Source: an uncultured Pirellulales bacterium
GTDB lineage: Bacteria; Planctomycetota; Planctomycetia; Pirellulales; Thermoguttaceae
NCBI GenBank assembly: GCA_938015445.1
Contig: CALLPE010000039.1
Span: 1 to 64,000 of the forward strand
Direction of reading: 5' to 3'
Length of the DNA: 64,000 nucleotides
Shown here one piece after another: positions 63,961-64,000 of the stretch. The notes under the pieces were generated by a model, which ran no database searches, was not told the DNA's origin, and saw only the letters and a list, made by a program, of their open reading frames with translations. How positions within the stretch are numbered: position 1 is the stretch's first letter; each line of letters starts with the position of its first letter. A program made the position numbers and the translations under genes.

Positions 63961-64000
63961 AACGTACCATGGTTACCGTCAAATCGGTTATCGGGCAGAC

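Noticed and set aside
1-64000. tRNA, rRNA or a complete insertion sequence
   Set aside because: No cloverleaf-like T-loop with flanking stem, no rRNA-like stretch and no transposase frame was recognised on reading both strands.

Overview
The window most likely comes from a planctomycete, probably of the Pirellulales/Thermogutta type. The evidence is a BBP7-type outer-membrane barrel protein, a double-length fused UvrA with an added C-terminal region, many Tat- or Sec-exported Gfo/Idh/MocA, DUF1080, DUF6807 and PQQ-propeller proteins, and an LptD/OstA-like barrel. GC content is high. No rRNA, tRNA, CRISPR array or intact mobile element was seen.

Region 1 (1-22 kb, all on the + strand) is a glycan-degradation cluster. 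It holds a clan-A glycosidase (5' end outside the window), a tandem SGNH-esterase-like protein, a double GH43-like protein, a single-domain SGNH protein, a PQQ-propeller protein with a methyltransferase-like N-terminus, a GH26 mannanase with an F5/8 domain, a GH106-type rhamnosidase, a Tat-exported GH5-like enzyme, a Tat-exported aldo/keto reductase and two Tat-exported Gfo/Idh/MocA dehydrogenases. Nearly all products have export signals, so the work appears to happen outside the cytoplasm: deacylation, backbone and side-chain cleavage, then sugar oxidation. No SusC/SusD-type transporter or dedicated regulator is visible.

Region 2 (22-25 kb, - strand) has thiS-thiG for the thiamine thiazole ring and a small membrane-anchored planctomycete-type protein, followed by about 0.8 kb without a gene. 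Region 3 (25-30.6 kb, - strand) is a three-gene molybdopterin oxidoreductase operon (FeS subunit, NrfD-type membrane subunit, Tat-exported catalytic subunit), probably acting on a sulfur oxyanion or polysulfide. Region 4 (30.9-37.2 kb) is an RND pump and its adaptor on the - strand. A divergent NodT/TolC-type outer-membrane gene on the + strand carries three in-frame TAA codons and one frameshift. Two overlapping palindromes lie in the shared promoter region.

Region 5 (37.9-40.8 kb) has a secreted protein of unknown function. It is followed by a complete fluoride-responsive unit: a promoter, a fluoride (crcB) riboswitch, an antiterminator/terminator switch and a CPA2-type antiporter. Region 6 (41-50 kb) has an LptD-like barrel, a ROK-type kinase lacking the usual zinc motif, a broken remnant of a secreted gene, a nitrilase-superfamily amidohydrolase, an SDR oxidoreductase and the BBP7 protein. 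Region 7 (50-64 kb, + strand) has the giant uvrA, a heparinase II/III-type lyase, DUF6807 and DUF1080 proteins and a sigma-54-type response regulator.

A recurrent feature is degenerate short tandem repeats in intergenic DNA, each locus with its own exact period: 17 bp at 45990, 19 bp at 24931, 20 bp at 60975, 25 bp at 62081 and 33 bp at 63803.
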